A DNA stretch of 64,000 nucleotides from the NCBI GenBank assembly GCA_963169345.1, contig CAUJCT010000034.1, forward strand, positions 1 through 64,000. The letters are read 5' to 3'. The DNA is from Bacteroidota bacterium. Its GTDB lineage: Bacteria; Bacteroidota; Bacteroidia; NS11-12g; UBA955. Below, one piece after another: positions 18,818 through 27,116 of the stretch. The notes beneath the pieces are model-generated. The model worked only from the letters and a program-made list of their open reading frames with translations. It was not told where the DNA came from and ran no database searches. The first letter of the stretch is position 1. Each line of letters begins with the position of its first letter. Both the position numbers and the translations under genes were made by a program.

Positions 18818-20500
18818 TTAACCTAATTTTTTCTTTTTAGTAGCTTCCAGCCAGGATTCGAATTCGGAGAGATTCTTGGCGTTCAGACAGTTTTCTGCAG
18901 TGAGGTATGCTTTTCTTGCTACATTAACACCATAACGCATATCGTCTAGCCCCTCTTTTTGGTGAGCATCCGGATTAATGCTGATAATGCCTCCTTTGGT
19001 AATAGCATAATCTATCCATCTCCAGTCAATGTCCAATCGATATGGGTGAGCATTGAGTTCAATAGCCACATGATTGCTTATGCATGCATCAATAATATAT
19101 TTATGATCGATTGGATAACCAGGTCGCATCAGCAATAATCTACCAGTCGGGTGACCTAAAATAGTAGTATACGGATTTTCAATCGCTTTTATCAGTCGGG
19201 CATGAGCTTTTTCCATTTCCATTTTGAGATTGCTGTGAATACTGGCAACTACTATATCGAATAATTGTAAAATATCAGGTGTGTAATCCAGACTACCATC
19301 TCCAAGTATATCGCTTTCTATCCCTTTAAATATTTTTATCGGTTTGGATTCTTTAGTATAAACAGCATTTAGTTTATCAATGGCCTTCATTTGCTCGAGT
19401 ACTCTTTCGGGTTTCAAACCATTGGCATAAGCTGCAGTTTGAGAGTGATCGCAAATGCCTATGTATTCGAGACCCATACTTCTGGCAAACAATGCCATTT
19501 CCTCGAGTGTATTGATACCATCGCTGTATGTTGTGTGATTATGTAATACGCCTTTCAGTTGATTGTATTGAATCAGATTGTCTTGTATACCTGTAATTTC
19601 GAGCTCTCTCAGTCCTTCTCTGAGTTCTGGAAGTATATATGGCAAACCTAGTGATGAATAGATTTCTTCTTCAGATTCAAATTCAGCAGTGACATTGGTA
19701 TAAGCAATTTTATTCAAATGTTCGGGCATAGAACTTAATTCAAGTAAACGATTGCCCCAATTGTCATAACTGCATTTATACAAATGGATATGCACTGTTT
19801 CCAGATAACTGAGTTGATAATGGTCATCTGTACAATCTACCAATTGAAAATTGCCATTGCATAGCGCATCGCTGACAATTTCAAGATTATCACAAACCAA
19901 CAGATAGTCAATACTGTTGACAATATCGTTTAGTCTTCTATAATCCCCGCAAACCTGGAATTGCAGGACTTCTTCCATTTCTTTAAAGAGTCCGTCTATA
20001 AATGCAACTATGCTCTCCATTTTAGCCCAATGGAATTTGCCCTCATTGCTAAATTTGAATTCTATATCCGACAAAATCTGTGATTGAGTCTTAAATCCAA
20101 ATCCTTTGATCTCTACTAATCGGTTTTCTCTGCAGGCGTCCAGTAATTCAGGAATGGAAGTGATGCCGACCTGTTTCCAAAGCACTTCTACCTTTTTGGG
20201 TCCAAGTCCTTTAACTCTTAAAATATCAATCACCCCTGCAGGAGTTTCCTTTATTAAATCTTCAAGTTCCTTAAATGTGCCGGTCTTAATAATTTCGTAA
20301 ACTTTAGGAGCCAGACTTTTGCCTATCTGAGGCACTTTTAAAAGGTCTTCCTCACTAAGTTCCGAAAGAGGTTCTCCAATTTTCTTAATATTATAGGCTG
20401 CACCAGCAAGCGATTTTACTTTAAAGGGATTGCCATCATGCAACTCGTAAAGCTTAGCGTATTGGGTTAAAATATCCGATATGTCGTGATTGTCAATCAT
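18818..20500 (-). CDS. polX: PolX family protein: HhH, nucleotidyltransferase and PHP domains
   Basis: 560 residues. Order: helix-hairpin-helix region (about 1-125; GKSLAPKVYEIIKTG, GLGPKKVEVLWKQVG), a nucleotidyltransferase-like core (about 150-300) and a C-terminal PHP phosphoesterase (about 315-550). The PHP metal motifs look complete: HNHTTYSDG, GICDHSQ, GIESDIL, VASIHSN, ILGHPTGR and NPDAH. The polymerase core looks degraded: GDYRR is kept, but the usual GDIDxL metal-binding pair reads NSIDYLLV, leaving one Asp. The exonuclease/phosphoesterase part is therefore more likely active than the polymerase. It starts 3 nt after gpsA ends. Confidence 0.88.
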   Translation of the reverse strand: MIDNHDISDILTQYAKLYELHDGNPFKVKSLAGAAYNIKKIGEPLSELSEEDLLKVPQIGKSLAPKVYEIIKTGTFKELEDLIKETPAGVIDILRVKGLGPKKVEVLWKQVGITSIPELLDACRENRLVEIKGFGFKTQSQILSDIEFKFSNEGKFHWAKMESIVAFIDGLFKEMEEVLQFQVCGDYRRLNDIVNSIDYLLVCDNLEIVSDALCNGNFQLVDCTDDHYQLSYLETVHIHLYKCSYDNWGNRLLELSSMPEHLNKIAYTNVTAEFESEEEIYSSLGLPYILPELREGLRELEITGIQDNLIQYNQLKGVLHNHTTYSDGINTLEEMALFARSMGLEYIGICDHSQTAAYANGLKPERVLEQMKAIDKLNAVYTKESKPIKIFKGIESDILGDGSLDYTPDILQLFDIVVASIHSNLKMEMEKAHARLIKAIENPYTTILGHPTGRLLLMRPGYPIDHKYIIDACISNHVAIELNAHPYRLDIDWRWIDYAITKGGIISINPDAHQKEGLDDMRYGVNVARKAYLTAENCLNAKNLSEFESWLEATKKKKLG

Positions 20501-20503
20501 GGA

Positions 20504-21499
20504 TTATATGATTTTGGCACTCAGTTCTTTCATTACTTTTCGGGCATTGGCACTTTTGTAAATGATATCATAAACTGCATCTAAAATTGGCATTTCAGCT
20601 TGAACATTTTCATTGATTTCCTTCATGGTTTTAGTAGCATAAAAGCCTTCTGCAATCATATTCATTTCCATTTGAGCACTTTTGACCGTATATCCCTTAC
20701 CCAGCATATTACCAAATGTTCGATTTCTGCTAAATTGAGAATAAGCGGTAACCAATAAATCTCCCAGATAAGCATTCTCTTTTACATCTCTGTGGATTTG
20801 ATGCCCTGCTTCGAGAAACCGTTCCGTTTCACGTGAAGATGCGGATACAAGAACAGATTGAAAATTATCTCCATAACCTAAGCCATGACAAATACCACAT
20901 GCTATAGCGTAAACGTTTTTCAAAACAGCGGCATACTCAATTCCATAAATATCCTCGGTTGTTTTACAATAGATATAATGACAAGATAAAATATCTGCAA
21001 TTTCATTTGCTAAATTAACGCTGGTGGAGGCAATCGTCAGGTAGCTGAGTTTTTCCATTGCAACTTCTTCCGCATGACAAGGGCCGCTGATAGCGCAAAT
21101 AGAATCGCTTGGAACATTCCAGCTGCCTTCAAAATAATGACTAATTATCTGATGAGTTTCAGGGTTTACGCCTTTAACTGCCGAAATAATAAGCTTACCT
21201 TCAAAAATATTTTTAGGCAAATTTTCGAGAACACTGGCCACAAAAGCTGAAGGTACAGCAATCAGAATAATATCGTTACCTTTTATGGTCGCCTCAAGTT
21301 CATGACTTAATGATACCTTTTGTAAATTGTGATTGACATCTGTTAAATACCTTGGATTGTGACCATATTCTCTGATAAAAGCAATATCGTCGGTATTTCT
21401 CCACCACCATTCAATGCTTTTTGCAGAGGCATTGTCGCTTAGAATTTTAATCAGAGCAGTTGCCCAACTACCATTTCCAATTATACCTATCTTTCTCAT
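20504..21499 (-). CDS. gpsA: Glycerol-3-phosphate dehydrogenase [NAD(P)+]
   Basis: 331 residues from the ATG at 21499 (MRKIGIIGNGSWATAL); a longer TTG-initiated frame from 21529 adds ten non-conserved residues and is unlikely. It makes sn-glycerol 3-phosphate for phospholipid synthesis. Motifs: GIIGNGSWATAL (NAD site), SAVKGVNPETHQ (catalytic Lys), ISGPCHAEEVA and AVLKNVYAIACGICHGLGYGDN. First gene of a gpsA-polX-GT9 run on the minus strand, divergent from aroA. Confidence 0.94.
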   Translation of the reverse strand: MRKIGIIGNGSWATALIKILSDNASAKSIEWWWRNTDDIAFIREYGHNPRYLTDVNHNLQKVSLSHELEATIKGNDIILIAVPSAFVASVLENLPKNIFEGKLIISAVKGVNPETHQIISHYFEGSWNVPSDSICAISGPCHAEEVAMEKLSYLTIASTSVNLANEIADILSCHYIYCKTTEDIYGIEYAAVLKNVYAIACGICHGLGYGDNFQSVLVSASSRETERFLEAGHQIHRDVKENAYLGDLLVTAYSQFSRNRTFGNMLGKGYTVKSAQMEMNMIAEGFYATKTMKEINENVQAEMPILDAVYDIIYKSANARKVMKELSAKII

Positions 21500-21594
21500 C
21501 CTTTGTTGCGAAATTAAAGGTTTTGTCAAAATATGATGCTTTTTTTATTTGAAAGTTTATTCTGCCCTTGTCCGTTAATATCCTTTATGTTGAT

Positions 21595-21602
21595 TAATAT
21601 TG
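21595..21602 (+). promoter_or_regulatory. Possible -7 box before aroA
   Basis: TAATATTG (one mismatch to TAnnTTTG) ends 7 nt before the aroA ATG. The identical octamer lies 6 nt before the kmo ATG on the opposite strand at 24175-24182. Confidence 0.3.
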
Positions 21603-21609
21603 CGTCGTA

Positions 21610-22851
21610 ATGCTTCGTATACCAAAGTTTGTTAGAAAAAGTATTTCAGGAAAAATTACTTTGCCTGTATCCAAAAGTTTAGCCAACCGAAGTTTGGTAA
21701 TTCAGGCTATTGCGGGACAAGCTTTGCCTGAATTAAATGAAAATTTATCTAATGATGTTGTGCTGCTTTACAGAGCATTAAGTGGCAAAGAATCTGTAAT
21801 TAACTTTGAAGACGCAGGCACACCTCTTAGGTTTTACCTGGCATTTGCAGCATTAGAAGGTAATGGGGCTAAATGGATTAAGGGTTCTGGTAGGTTAATG
21901 GAAAGACCAATTAAGGATTTGCTTATAGCTTTGGAGCAACTTGGGGCTAATTTCGAATTTGAGTCGGTGCCTTATCAGCTTCCGCTTAGAATTACACAAA
22001 CAGTCGATTTGGCAAAAGATTCTGTTGAAATTAATGCAGAATTAAGTTCGCAATTTGTAAGTGCTTTACTGCTGATTGCTCCAAAATTCAGAAATGGATT
22101 AAACATTTGTTTAACAGGTGAAATTACCTCTGAACCCTACATTGAAATGACCATTCATTTAATGCAGAAAAGTGGTATTAATGTGCATAAAACTTCTGTA
22201 GGTTTTAATGTTCCTAATGGTCTATATAAACCTGTCAACATGCCTTTGGAAGGTGATTGGAGTTCAGCTTCTTTTGTTTATGCTTTGCTAAGTCAAGCTG
22301 AAGAAGCTGATGTATTAATCAATAACATCAGTTTAGATTCTGTGCAGGGAGATAAGATTGTTGCTCAGATTTTTGAATCATTTGGAATCCATTCGACTAA
22401 AGAAGAGAATGGTATAAGATTAAAGAAAGTGCCGACAATTATTCATGATTTTAAGATGGATTTCAAACATTGTCCGGATTTGTTTCCTCCTGTTCTGGCA
22501 GTATGTGCAGCCTGCGGTATCACTGCAAGATTTACAGGTATTGAAAGTTTGAAATTAAAGGAAAGTGATAGGGTAGAGGCTATGAAAACAAATCTCGAAA
22601 ATTTTGGGTTTGTACTTAAAATAGGTGAGGATTTTATAGAATTGCCTGCATCAGAACAGACATTAAATTCGGATATTGAAAAAATAATCAGATCATATAA
22701 TGACCATAGAATTACTATGGCAATGACATTGATGGCCTATCAAGTTCCAATCCTTGTTGATGAACCAGATACAGTCCGGAAATCATTTCCGGGTTATTGG
22801 CAGTTATTGGAAGAGTTATTCGGCATCATAACCGAGAAAGTCGCGAAATAA
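21610..22851 (+). CDS. aroA: 3-phosphoshikimate 1-carboxyvinyltransferase (EPSP synthase)
   Basis: 413 residues. Condenses shikimate 3-phosphate and PEP in the chorismate pathway; shikimate kinase is encoded at 32947. Motifs: LPVSKSLANRSLV (PEP/S3P Lys, Ser, Arg), DAGTPLRFYLA, ELSSQFVSALLL, GDWSSASF, LKLKESDRVEAM and NDHRITMAMTL. The N-terminal loop is shorter than in the E. coli enzyme, as is usual in Bacteroidetes. Its last 36 nt overlap the 3' end of the convergent kmo gene. Confidence 0.93.
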   Translation: MLRIPKFVRKSISGKITLPVSKSLANRSLVIQAIAGQALPELNENLSNDVVLLYRALSGKESVINFEDAGTPLRFYLAFAALEGNGAKWIKGSGRLMERPIKDLLIALEQLGANFEFESVPYQLPLRITQTVDLAKDSVEINAELSSQFVSALLLIAPKFRNGLNICLTGEITSEPYIEMTIHLMQKSGINVHKTSVGFNVPNGLYKPVNMPLEGDWSSASFVYALLSQAEEADVLINNISLDSVQGDKIVAQIFESFGIHSTKEENGIRLKKVPTIIHDFKMDFKHCPDLFPPVLAVCAACGITARFTGIESLKLKESDRVEAMKTNLENFGFVLKIGEDFIELPASEQTLNSDIEKIIRSYNDHRITMAMTLMAYQVPILVDEPDTVRKSFPGYWQLLEELFGIITEKVAK

Positions 22852-24168
22852 TGGCATCATGACAGTAGGATCATCCAGTTTATCTTCAAGTTTGTGTTCG
22901 GTTATATAACCAATGAGAGCTTCATTTTTAAAACCTTGAGCAAGGGCTTCACTGTAAGGTGCAGTTGAAAAGCTCACAAGAGAATATTGACTTTTATAGA
23001 TATTCGGATATTTTTCGGTCAATTCTTGTTCAATTTTTTTGAAATGGATAAATGATGATTTACCGACAAGGTCGCGCATTTCAACAAAATTTTTGCAAGC
23101 TAAATCTGCAATGGCATTAGCGTTGACGATTCTCGCTTCCTGGTATTTAGTGAAGATTTTATTCCAGTCGGGATAATAGGTTTCAATTATTTCATCAATT
23201 TCACTCACATCTTCAAAGCTGCAGTTCATACCCTGACCATAGAAAGGGATAATAGCATGAGCCGCATCACCTATGAGGGCGAAGTTGTTATAAACCCATG
23301 GATTGCTTCTAATTGTAACCAGATTACCAGTAGGGTTATTGAAGAAATCTTCGAGGTATCCGGGCATCAAAGCCATTGCATCCGGGAAATGAGTTTCGAA
23401 GAAAGCGGTCACATCGACTTTAGTTTTAAGATTTTCGAAGCTGTGTTTGCCTTCATAAGCAAGGAAAAGTGTGCAGGTAAAACTACCATTCGGATTAGGT
23501 AATGCGATCATCATAAATTCGCCTCTTGGCCAAATATGTAGAGCATTTTTGTCTATCAGGAAAGAACCGTTTGGTCCCGGTGGAATTTCAAGTTCTTTGT
23601 ATCCGTAATTTTCGTATACCTGAGAGTAATTAAATCGATTGGTTTTTTGCATTTCGCTTCTTACAGCAGAGAAAGCGCCGTCAGAGCCGAAAATGATATC
23701 AGCAGCGATATTGATTTTTTGTCCATCTTTAGTTTCTAGTGTAGCAGTGTTGATGTTGAGGTCGATATCAATACAGCGGTGATTAAAGAACAATTCAACA
23801 TTTTCAAATTCGTCGGCCAGTTCGAGCAGCTTAATATTGAGTCCTGAACGAGAAACGGAATTAATAAACTGACCTGACTTTCCGTATGCCTGGTAGGTAA
23901 GTTCACCTTTAACACTGTGCATCATACGCCCATTCATTGGTATAGCGTCACTCAGAACTTTTTCGGCCAGATCAACTTTTTTAAGAGCTTCAATTCCGCG
24001 GGTTGAAAGAGCCAGATTGATAGATCTACCGGCTTCAGCCTGACCTTTTCTGATATCGCCACGTCTTTCAAAAAGTTGCACTTTGAATCCTCTTTTAGCG
24101 AGACAAATTGCGAGCAGAGATCCGCTAAGTCCACCTCCAATAATTGCGATTTTTTCTTTAGACTGCAT
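22816..24168 (-). CDS. kmo: Kynurenine 3-monooxygenase
   Basis: 450 residues from the ATG at 24168 (MQSKEKIAIIGGG); a TTG 9 nt upstream is possible but less likely. FAD-dependent aromatic hydroxylase turning L-kynurenine into 3-hydroxykynurenine with NADPH and O2. Motifs: GGGLSGSLLAICLAKRG, ERRGDIRKGQAEAGRSINLALSTRG (typical KMO), ADIIFGSDGAFSAVR (DG motif) and GDAAHAIIPFYGQGMNCSFED (second FAD site). No other kynurenine-pathway gene is adjacent. The 3' end overlaps aroA by 36 nt in antisense. Confidence 0.92.
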   Translation of the reverse strand: MQSKEKIAIIGGGLSGSLLAICLAKRGFKVQLFERRGDIRKGQAEAGRSINLALSTRGIEALKKVDLAEKVLSDAIPMNGRMMHSVKGELTYQAYGKSGQFINSVSRSGLNIKLLELADEFENVELFFNHRCIDIDLNINTATLETKDGQKINIAADIIFGSDGAFSAVRSEMQKTNRFNYSQVYENYGYKELEIPPGPNGSFLIDKNALHIWPRGEFMMIALPNPNGSFTCTLFLAYEGKHSFENLKTKVDVTAFFETHFPDAMALMPGYLEDFFNNPTGNLVTIRSNPWVYNNFALIGDAAHAIIPFYGQGMNCSFEDVSEIDEIIETYYPDWNKIFTKYQEARIVNANAIADLACKNFVEMRDLVGKSSFIHFKKIEQELTEKYPNIYKSQYSLVSFSTAPYSEALAQGFKNEALIGYITEHKLEDKLDDPTVMMPLFRDFLGYDAE

Positions 24169-24208
24169 GAGATGCAATATTAAGGAATTTTATTGAACTG
24201 ATTTTTAA

Positions 24209-24276
24209 ATCAACCTTCCAGGTTGAATAGTGCAAAAAAGCACTATTTCAACCCCAAAAAACGACCATTCACAAAA
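24209..24276 (-). repeat. REP-like palindromic repeat, copy E
   Basis: Reverse orientation: palindrome TCAACCTTCCAGGTTGA first, then AATAGTGC-A6-GCACTATT, TTCAACC, and CGACCATTCACAAAA at the end. In this copy the second stem (GGTTGAATAGTGC with GCACTATTTCAACC) is complete except for a one-base bulge. Confidence 0.88.
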
Positions 24277-24343
24277 GGTGTCTTGTAAATCAGCGTATTA
24301 GTTTGGAGTGAAGACATTTCTAAATTATTAAATCAACCTTTAA

Positions 24344-24412
24344 ATCAACCTTCCAGGTTGAATAGTGTAAAAAAGCACTATTTCAACCCCTAAAAACAAC
24401 AATTCACAAAAA
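24344..24412 (-). repeat. REP-like palindromic repeat, copy F
   Basis: Same orientation and order as copy E, 68 bases further on: TCAACCTTCCAGGTTGA, AATAGTGT-A6-GCACTATT, TTCAACCCC and CAATTCACAAAAA. Preceded by an extra AATCAACCTTTAA half-arm. Confidence 0.87.
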
Positions 24413-24523
24413 GGACATTATATACCTGCTTTTTTATCCTTTTAAAACTTTTAAAACTGTACAGTCGATTTCGTCGAGTCAGTTGCATCTTAACTATAAA
24501 TTCAACCATATACATTTAATACT

Positions 24524-24531
24524 TAAATTTG
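24524..24531 (+). promoter_or_regulatory. -7 box 4 nt before the saccharopine dehydrogenase start
   Basis: TAAATTTG, a perfect TAnnTTTG, with only GCGC between it and ATG. A transcript from here would begin at or next to the start codon (leaderless). No clear -33 TTG. Confidence 0.5.
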
Positions 24532-24535
24532 CGCA

Positions 24536-25858
24536 ATGTCTCAAATTTCTATTATAGGTTCAGGAAGATCTGCCACATTTTTAATTGAATATCTTTTCAA
24601 TTACTGCAGTTCAAATCAGTTAAACTTAAAAGTATACGACAGGGACTTACAATTTGCTCAACAAGCATTACCTAATCTTGATAAAAGCATTTTCGAAGTA
24701 ATGGATGTTTCTGACAATGAGTTATTAGAACAAGTAGTCCTAAAATCCAATATAGTTGTCTCAATGTTGCCTGCATTTATGCATCCGGTAATTGCTGAAC
24801 TTTGCATTCAACATTCAGTTCATTTTGCCACAGCTTCTTATGTTTCAGATATGATGATTCAAAATTCTGAACTCATTAAAAACAAAGGATTAATTTTTTT
24901 AAATGAAATGGGACTAGATCCTGGAATTGATCATATGAGTGCAATGAAAATATTGGATGAAATCAGAAGCAATGGTGGTAAGATAACTGGTTTTAAGAGC
25001 TTTACAGGTGGTTTGGTTGCTGATGAAGATGATGGTGATAATCCCTGGAAATATAAATTTTCATGGAATCCCCGTAATGTTGTATTGGCGGCTCAAGGTG
25101 CACCAGCATTGTATCTTGAAAATGGGAAAATTAAAATAAGTTCATATTTAAACATATTTTCAAATGCTGAAACTATTCATGTTGATGGTTATGGCGTCCT
25201 GGATGCATATCCCAATAGAGATTCCCTAAAATATCTTGATATATATCAACTTAAAAATTTAAATACTATGCTCAGAGGAACATTTCGCAAATCAGGATTT
25301 TGTAAGTCCTGGCATGTGTTTGTGGCATTGGGAATGACCGATGATAATCTGGTTTTAGAACTTGACAAGGAATGCAGTATATCTGATTGGTTGCGGATGT
25401 ATTTACCCGGAGATTCTGAACTTAAAAGTGATTTTGAAAAATATGTTAATAATGATTCAACAATTTTTAAAAACTTTGAATGGCTTGGTTTTTTTGCGGA
25501 TGAAAAATTGCCTTTAAGTAAGGGTACTTCTGCGCAAATTTTAGAAGAATTATTAAAATCAAAGTGGTTCCTTTACCCTGAAGATAAAGATTTGGTAGTT
25601 ATGCAACACATATTTGAATTTGAATATAACGGGAAAGCTTCAACTTTGAGGTCTAATTTGGTATTGAAGGGTGAAACTAATATTCGCACTGCCATGGCTA
25701 AAACAGTTGGATTGCCGTTAGCTATAGGTTGTAAATTGATTATTGAAAATAAAATACAATCTAAAGGGGTTTTAACACCGGTTTCTAAAGAAATATATGA
25801 ACCTGTATTAAAAGAATTAAGGGAGTATGGAATTGTTTTTAACGATACATTGAATTAG
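24536..25858 (+). CDS. Saccharopine dehydrogenase family protein (glutamate-forming type)
   Basis: 440 residues. N-terminal Rossmann fold ISIIGSGRSATFLIEYL, then VVSMLPAFMHPVIAELC, and the C-terminal-domain signature FLNEMGLDPGIDHMSAMKILDEI followed by FKSFTGGLVADEDDGDNPWKYKFSWNPRNV, characteristic of LYS9-type saccharopine dehydrogenase. A lysine-degradation role is likely, but carboxynorspermidine dehydrogenase belongs to the same superfamily and cannot be fully excluded. Single gene with REP-like repeats on both sides. Confidence 0.85.
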   Translation: MSQISIIGSGRSATFLIEYLFNYCSSNQLNLKVYDRDLQFAQQALPNLDKSIFEVMDVSDNELLEQVVLKSNIVVSMLPAFMHPVIAELCIQHSVHFATASYVSDMMIQNSELIKNKGLIFLNEMGLDPGIDHMSAMKILDEIRSNGGKITGFKSFTGGLVADEDDGDNPWKYKFSWNPRNVVLAAQGAPALYLENGKIKISSYLNIFSNAETIHVDGYGVLDAYPNRDSLKYLDIYQLKNLNTMLRGTFRKSGFCKSWHVFVALGMTDDNLVLELDKECSISDWLRMYLPGDSELKSDFEKYVNNDSTIFKNFEWLGFFADEKLPLSKGTSAQILEELLKSKWFLYPEDKDLVVMQHIFEFEYNGKASTLRSNLVLKGETNIRTAMAKTVGLPLAIGCKLIIENKIQSKGVLTPVSKEIYEPVLKELREYGIVFNDTLN

Positions 25859-25865
25859 TGTATGT

Positions 25866-25927
25866 CTTCAACCTGCCAGGTTGAATAATAAAAAAAAGTG
25901 CTGTTTCATATTTGAAAATTGACCTTT
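25866..25927 (-). repeat. REP-like repeat, copy G (degenerate)
   Basis: TTCAACCTGCCAGGTTGAA (25867-25885), then AATAATA8GTGCTGTTTCA and a decayed tail. Orientation is opposite to copies I-K on the other side of the RAYT gene. Confidence 0.75.
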
Positions 25928-25999
25928 CAAAGAATCACTTAATTAATTTTGAAGTTGCAACTTTATCTAAGGTTTAAGATTTGTGTTTTTTTATTTTTT

Positions 26000-26020
26000 A
26001 TTCAAACTTCAAGGTTGAAT
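26000..26020. repeat. REP palindrome remnant, copy H
   Basis: TTCAAACTTCAAGGTTGAA, an imperfect version of the family palindrome without the rest of the unit. It lies 145 bases from the RAYT stop codon. Confidence 0.6.
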
Positions 26021-26165
26021 GTACTACGAAATACAATCAAGTTTGAACTTAGCTTCGGTTTAATAAATTTAAGGGTAATTTTATCCATATTGACTTTTTT
26101 CAAAATCAAATGAAAATGAAGTGAAGCTGAAAAATAGAGAGATAATTTCTTTAGTTCAAATACAA

Positions 26166-26846
26166 TTAGAATCTTACACTAAAAGATTTGAAATTACTGG
26201 GTAAATCATCGATATCTATCTCTGGATATTTACCTGTTTGCCGATTAAATAAACTTGTTCTGAAATCTTCAATATCTTTAAAAACTTGAAAGAGGTATTG
26301 AAAGCTCAGAAAATCACTAGATTTATTGATTATATTATTAAGCGAACTATATCGCCAATTTTCAGGTTTTCTTCTATATTTATGTTTGATAGGATTGAGA
26401 TGAATATAGAAATATAATTCTTTCAAATACAATTCATCCTCTACTTTTTTTCTTTTAAAATTTTTTAAAAATAAGGAGCCCTTTCTATCATTTTTAATAT
26501 TGAAATATTTGGCATAAGCGTTGAAACAATTTGAGAAACTTTTAATTATGAATTTCTCAGCATCTCTTTTTACAAGTGGTTTGAGTCTTACATTTGGATG
26601 ACCTCTTTTTCTTTGAGCGTTTTTAATGTTAAGATTGTCAATATGATCGAGGATTTCGCTTTCACTTCGAGTTCTAATCAACAAATGGAAGTGGTTTGGC
26701 ATTAAACAATAGGAGAGTATCTCTGCAACTGGTAAAATATGTACTCTACAATACTTTAAAAATCTTTCATAACTGGAGTCGTCGTCAAATAGGTTGTCTT
26801 TAGCATTTGCATGATTAAAAACATGGTAGATCGAATTAAATTCCAT
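26166..26846 (-). CDS. REP-associated tyrosine transposase-like protein (RAYT, IS200-like fold)
   Basis: 226 residues. It has the Y1 transposase landmarks: YHVFNHANAKDNLF at the start, SYCLMPNHFHLLIR with the HUH motif (H52-F-H54), then GSLFLKNFKRKK (123-134) and LYFYIHLNPIKHKYR (144-158), WRYSSL. These give single-strand nicking and joining in IS200-type enzymes and in RAYTs that act on REP palindromes. Palindromic repeats lie on both sides in inverted orientation (G/H downstream, I/J/K upstream), while no IS ends or target duplication are seen, so a domesticated RAYT is more likely than an insertion sequence. The catalytic Tyr cannot be assigned by eye. The gene is clearly AT-richer than its neighbours. 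Confidence 0.87.
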   Translation of the reverse strand: MEFNSIYHVFNHANAKDNLFDDDSSYERFLKYCRVHILPVAEILSYCLMPNHFHLLIRTRSESEILDHIDNLNIKNAQRKRGHPNVRLKPLVKRDAEKFIIKSFSNCFNAYAKYFNIKNDRKGSLFLKNFKRKKVEDELYLKELYFYIHLNPIKHKYRRKPENWRYSSLNNIINKSSDFLSFQYLFQVFKDIEDFRTSLFNRQTGKYPEIDIDDLPSNFKSFSVRF

Positions 26847-26911
26847 AGCACTATATCAATTTCACAGACTCGAAATTATAACTAAAAAATATAACTAGAT
26901 AACAATTTGTA

Positions 26912-26985
26912 AAGTTTTTTGTGAATGGTTGTTTTTGGGTAATGAAATGGTCGATTTTTTTATTATTCAACCTGCCAGGTTGAAT
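26912..26985 (+). repeat. REP-like palindromic repeat, copy I
   Basis: AAGTTTTTTGTGAATGGTTG, GGGTAATGAAATGGTCGA, T-run, ATTATTC and palindrome TTCAACCTGCCAGGTTGAA (26966-26984). It lies 66 bases upstream of the RAYT start. Confidence 0.85.
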
Positions 26986-26998
26986 TAGGATATTCGCT

Positions 26999-27079
26999 CA
27001 AAAAATCTACTTTATTGAAACTGCAATTTTAGACAAAGAAATAGTACTTTTTTATACTATTCAACCTGGAAGGTTGAAT
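26999..27079 (+). repeat. REP-like repeat, copy J (long form)
   Basis: Starts AAATCTACTTTATTGAAACT and GCAATTTTAGACAA, then GAAATAGTACTTTTTTATAC and palindrome TTCAACCTGGAAGGTTGAA. The first 37 bases are shared only with copy K. Confidence 0.85.
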
Positions 27080-27116
27080 AGTAGATTGCGTATTATTAAA
27101 TACGGAAAATCGATTA

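Larger units (their letters stand above)
24169..24535. other. Divergent kmo/saccharopine dehydrogenase spacer with two inverted REP copies
   Basis: 367 bases without a gene. It carries a -7-like TAATATTG for kmo (24175-24182, minus strand), repeat copies E and F (both in minus orientation) and a TAAATTTG box directly before the 24536 gene. Confidence 0.6.
25859..26165. other. Spacer between saccharopine dehydrogenase and RAYT genes
   Basis: 307 bases, no gene. Contains two degenerate palindromes (G and H) and a long AT-rich stretch. It separates the 3' ends of two convergent genes. Confidence 0.55.

Noticed and set aside
26166-26846. Intact IS200-type insertion sequence
   Set aside because: No left/right end hairpins with matching guide sequences, no TnpB, and the flanking palindromes belong to a dispersed family.
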